From NCBI GenBank assembly GCA_028829895.1, contig CM054177.1, positions 75,662,663 through 75,726,662 of the forward strand: a DNA stretch of 64,000 nucleotides, written 5' to 3'. Made by a program: the position numbers and the translations under genes. The DNA comes from Sinotaia quadrata (taxonomy: Eukaryota; Mollusca; Gastropoda; Architaenioglossa; Viviparidae). The notes under the pieces are model-generated. The model was given only the letters and a program-made list of their open reading frames with translations. It did no database searches and had not been told where the DNA came from. This document shows positions 54,001 to 60,000 of this stretch, piece after piece; the stretch's first letter is position 1, and the number at the start of each line of letters is the position of its first letter.

Positions 54001-57000
54001 TTGTTACATAGACACACATGACATACACCATTGATGTTTGGGTGGGGCCCAGTTTATTAGTGTCATGCCAAGGAACGTTTTATTGGCGGTGTGTGTTGTG
54101 AGTGTGTATCATAAATGTGAATAAATGGACGAACAGACGAACGGTGCAAAACAATAGTACAAATTCTTTCGTCCCTCTCAAAAATTATGAATAACAAGAG
54201 AGTTGAAAGATGTTTAAATCAGGTTATTTATTTCCCGATTTAAAAGGGGCACTACTCTTTCGCACAGTGATTAATCATTCATTCAACTTTCCAATGTCAT
54301 ACACTCTGTGGGAAATAAGGGGAGATGAAAATGATGAAATTCAAAATATAAAATAAAGATTAATTACACAATTCTTATGCGGCAAATGGGGCCGCTTTAA
54401 CAATAGTTGACATGTAAAATAAGCATTACTTTTAACATTAGAGTTCTTATTTTGCAAACGATATAATAGTGTTCATTTTCTTAAGAGTCCTAGACTTAAG
54501 TATGTGCGCGTTAGCCGTGCTAATGATTACTCACTATTAATGTCAGAGTTCCAAGGAGATGACGTAACCTCACACGTCACTTATAAGAGGCACTTCAAAG
54601 TGAAGATCACGGCGCAATTGAGGCGTCGCATTACAGGTGAAGATTCTGCAGAATCTAGGCACCACTTTCAGATTATCACGGGGGAGAAATCTGAAATTTA
54701 GCTGACTGTTGTCAGCCTCGATAATTATCGTTGTACCGGTTGTCGTGGAAACGGACATCCCAACGACGTTTAGCATTATCGGGTGGAGTCGTCCAGTGGG
54801 ATGTGTCGTCGCATTACATTGAGTGTAGAAATCCGGATTGTCTGTGAGATGATCACGGTGCTAGCCTCTCAATTAGCGGAATAGATTGCCAAACGAACCC
54901 TGACAGGCGGGAAGAACAAGTTGGTCCCTCGTGTCGTTAACTGCATACAACCAGCGTCGCATGCATCGGGTTTTTTTCTTGACAGTGAACTTTCCACTTT
55001 GCCAAAAGTTATACTGAGGAATTTTGCCTCGTTACTCAATATATGGCATCAGACGGATGGAAAACGGATGGAAAGAGATTATTGCAGCTTTCCTTTATGA
55101 AATCTCTGTACACGAGATAATTCATTCGTGAAGTTAGACTGGCTTCAGACGAATCGACGTTTTCAACATTGAGAATAAAGTCTTCATTTTGTCTCTTATA
55201 TAGCTTTCACTGAAGGTTTCCAAAACTTCCAGAAGCTATGCCCTGTGACATGATTTTTGCCTTGGATATATAGTGGTAATCGTGATGCACGCTTTTCTGT
55301 GGTCAATTCTAATGCGCACTGGCCATTTCACTCGTCAACAACATGTGACGGTATTGCGCAGTTGTCCCAATTTATTTAATATACATATTCTTCATAAACT
55401 AATATATATATTCAATATGATAATTAACACACACTGCGTCACGAACGTCTGTCTACTAAAGAGATCTTAGGTGACCGTTACTGGAAGTTACATGCTACAT
55501 ACGAAAAATAACAAAACTCGGATTACTTCAATTAGTTTTGTTAGCGGTTTTTTAAAATGAAATAAAATATAATTTCGGTCCCTCATTTCCTGTGACATTA
55601 CACATGTACTCAGCATCTTAACAAAAGACTGTATGGCTGATTGTTACAACTCTACACGCTCACCAACATAACAACCATTAATGATACAATTTAGCACACA
55701 CACTCTCTCACATAATATAACAATTATTAACCAAGGTTACAAGGTTCTCTTTGTTACAACTCCATATAGTTAAAAACTCTCACCAACTTAACAGCTATTA
55801 TCCAAAGCCATTATGCTATCTTTATTAATGTTACACTCACTCACTTATCATTTCACTGAAAAACACGTTTATTTCCCATTGCAACAAAATAATGCTCACA
55901 GAGAAAAAGACAACACTGCCAAAGTAGCCTCTGATGTACAAGTAATATTCTCCATTAGAATCGTAATAGGTAATGCTTACAGCTTGCATAATCAGACCTC
56001 TAAGCTTAATAGCTCAGAACTAGAGAACTACTGACAATTAAAATGAGATGGATCTTTAATCTTTGACCTCATGCATGAGAGCCTAACTTCTGCACTCTCA
56101 CCACCAATCTGCTCATGACTGTACTCTACAACTGTATATATATATATCTTATTTAATTCCACACTCAAACATTGAAAATGATGATTGGAAAACTAAGATT
56201 TTATGGCAAATGTTAATTAGAATTTTTCTTGGGATATGTACAAAATTAATTGGGGAGTTTTTTAATGTATTTTTTTAAAATGATTTTAAAAAAAATTAGT
56301 GGGAGGCAGAATGCACATTTTTAAAATAAAAAGGGTTTTTTGCCTTAGATAATTTAAATCATAATGTAAGAAATTTATTTTTTGTTTAATGATATGATAT
56401 GCACACTGAGTTATAGATAATTTTGACACATACTTCCCTTTCAAAAATAAATTATTATTTGATAGGCATTTCTCTTTATAAATAAATCATTTTAATCTGG
56501 CGTTTTCCCTTTAAAAATATTTAATTTGACATGTGCTTTTATTTAAAAGCAAACTCTAAACTGATAGGAAATTTCCGTTTAAAAATAAATAGTTTTAATT
56601 TGACATGTATTTCCACTTTAAACATAAATATTTTTCATCTGAAATTATTTCTTATTTAAAAAATAAATAACTTAAATTTTAAATATACTTCTATTTAACA
56701 AAATTAATCTGATGTGTATTTATGTGTTTCCTTTTTAAAAATAAATAATTTCAATTTGACATATTTCCAATTTAAAAATAAATTATTTCAATTGAAATGT
56801 ATTTCTCCCTTTAAAAAATAAAATAAATAATTTTCAAAGTGACATGGTTTTCTCCTTTAAAAATAAATAATTTTAATTTATATTTTTAACAATTAAAAAA
56901 ATAATTTTAACCTGTCATATATTTCTCAAGTGTTTCCTCATTAAAAATAAACAATTTTAATTTGACATGTATTTAACTTCAGAAATAAATAATTTTAATT

Positions 57001-60000
57001 TGTTTTGCATTTCTCTCTAATAAATAAATAATTTAAATCTCTTAAAAATAAATAATTTTAATGTGATATTTTCCCACTAAAAAATAATTTTTAAATTGAT
57101 ATTTCCCTTTAAATAAAAATGTTAAAAATAAAATATATATTCATATGCTTACTGGCAATCCCTGATCACCTTCCAGACCTCTATAACCAGGATCACCAGC
57201 AAGTCCCTGAAAAAAAAAGTTTTTGTACTTCAACATATTAAAATAGCTCAACAATTATCTAAATATGAACAAAAACAGTATATGAGTATGTTCTGATTAC
57301 ATTTGAAATTTGCATTAGATCTTATAAGTTAATAGGCCACTCTTTTCCTATAATGTTGTTTTTCACTTGTATTTTCAGATAATTTTTTCTTTCATTTCAT
57401 TCTATCTCTCTATGCCTTTATGCACAAAGCTAAATATAGAGTTATATGTGCAACACTTTATAATTTAACTGAGAAAAAATTCAAACTACCCCAATGGAAG
57501 AGAAAACAAAAATAGCTAACACCCTGATAAGAAAAATCGAAATAAAGGAATAAATCATGTATACTGAACCTGAACACCAAAAAGACAGTGATGGAAATTG
57601 GGGCCACCCTTAAAGAGTATGCAAGAGTGCTTGAGGTCCCACTTCTCTCACCCTTGCCAGAGCCACCAACAAGAACAATGACAACAACAACAGAGCCACT
57701 ACCAGACGAAAAATCATCAGACATAAGAGCACAACAAAAGGAAAAGGAGAAACAGACCACCTCCACATGTCAGGAAAGACAAGAGTCATCAGCAACAAAC
57801 AGGTCAAGAAAACACAAGGAAAAACAACACCTACCACCACCACCACCACCATGATAATGGCAGCACAGAGAGAAGCAGTTATCACAGTGGGGATTTTTTA
57901 ATCACCCAACTGTGGACATGATCCAGTTACTGCTCAACCATCTATACTGGCCACCAGCACCCATTTACACTTATCTCAATGGATACTGGGGACAGTGAAG
58001 ACAACAATAGCAATGACAACAACATCAGTAAGGAGGGCAAGGTGTTGAACATTCCAAGCATATATTAAATACTGGGAACAACAGATATAGTGTGCTACTA
58101 GTCTGAACTCTTTAAGACACTCCAAGCAATCCTCACCCTCCAGCACTGGGGATAGCAATGACAACACCAACCACCATGACATTAAACCATGGACTACTGG
58201 GATAATGTATACTTCTACAGGTCAGACATGAGCGCCTTGGACATGCGGACCTCCATTTATCATCACCACTCTACAACTTTCTTGTATACAACTTCCACTC
58301 TTGTCTTTCAACATCTTCAACTCTACCAACACCTCGTGCCAAGCAACAAAACTGGCTGATAGTTGGAAACTGTTATCATCCTAATTTTATCATCATCTCT
58401 AATTCTTCAAGTTGTACTGTACTTGGTATGGTATCTATGGTAAATTACAGAAATCAACTAAAAAATTAAATGCACATACAATAATGGACTCTGCATCACT
58501 TTCTTACATGCTGCATTCAATGAAACAGGTGTGTGATAACTTTAACAATCGACGATGACAAAGAGCAGTCAATCTTATATAAAGTGCTATGGCCAGATAT
58601 CTTCAAAAAAATTTCTGTATGTTCAAATGCATTGATTTCTGCAGCATTTATACCTTTTATGCAAGAATATTTTTTAATGAATCTTGTGATTGAATCTCTA
58701 AGGTGAGGACCTTTATTCATGAAATAGGCATGTAAATTTAAAATCCTCATTCCTTTTAGGAAATATCAATACTTTTAAAACTAATAATCGTAAATGGTTA
58801 TACTGACCTTGACACCATCAGACCCAACTGAACCATCAAACCCCTTCTCACCAATCATTCCCTTTTGCCCATAAGGTCCAGGTGGCCCATCTTTTCCTCG
58901 CTTGCCCTATATGAAAGGAAAATAGTCATGAAAGAATGCTCTCTTTTCTATACATACAAATCCTGTGCCTATGAAATGCATTTAATAAATCTTTAAAGAT
59001 ATACATTTTACACCACATGAATAGAAGCTAAATACTGTTTATTTAAGATTTTAATGTGGCCAATGATTAAGTTTTATCTTTTAAAACAAACACATGTGAC
59101 AGTGACAGAATTAGAGTTAATGATTTTGGTACAACAAATAATATCACACTATAATACACAAATTAATGTGAAATGATGTAACTTTTATTCAAGCTAGAAA
59201 GGTTGAGTGTGTTTAGCAACAGGAAGAGACAAGGGACACTTTACAGCTTAAATGTCAACATAGATTTCATTCTGGAAGCTAATAAAACACAGGTGAACTT
59301 CTATGATTTAACTTCTTCAAACAATTTACTTCCAAAACAAATTACTGGTAGTAAACACAAAATATGGGTCCTAAACACCAATAGCTATGGCCGGACGACC
59401 TTGACTGAAGCAAATATATATATTTTTTTAATTATTCGGCATGAGTTATCCCCCTTCCCTTGCGATAGAGATAATTTATCAGTTAATCAGCAGCCAATGT
59501 ACTCACTCTGCGTCCAGAAGGGCCAACCATTCCGTTGTCACCTTTAGGGCCTGCTCGACCAATTTCACCCTTACAAAAAAAAAAAAAAGAAAAAAGAAAA
59601 GAAACAAAGTGTATTAAATTAATGGATTACCAAAATGATTTTTAATTAAAATATAAAAATTCTTTTGGTAACTGATTCACTGGCCAGTTGTCTGAGTCTA
59701 AACAAAACAAACAAGTTGAAAGTACACCAACAACAGCAACCACAGTTTGTGAGTCGGTAAAATGTTACCCAGAAACCTAGCAACCATATAACATGACTGG
59801 GTAAAATGTTTTGCATCTATAAAGTGATACAGAAGACAGACAGACAAATAGATAGGGAGATACACTTATTTATTATTTATAGATCTAAAGAAACATAATG
59901 TTTGCTGTGTAAGAGATAAAATTTACAACTGCAATTTTTACATTGATCAACATCTAAAATGTTCCCAAACCTGCATGAAAATAATTTTTGTCTCTTTATG

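Noticed and set aside
59203..59547. 114-residue plus-strand frame
   Set aside because: Overlaps collagen exon 3 in antisense, has no recognisable domain and ordinary intron composition.
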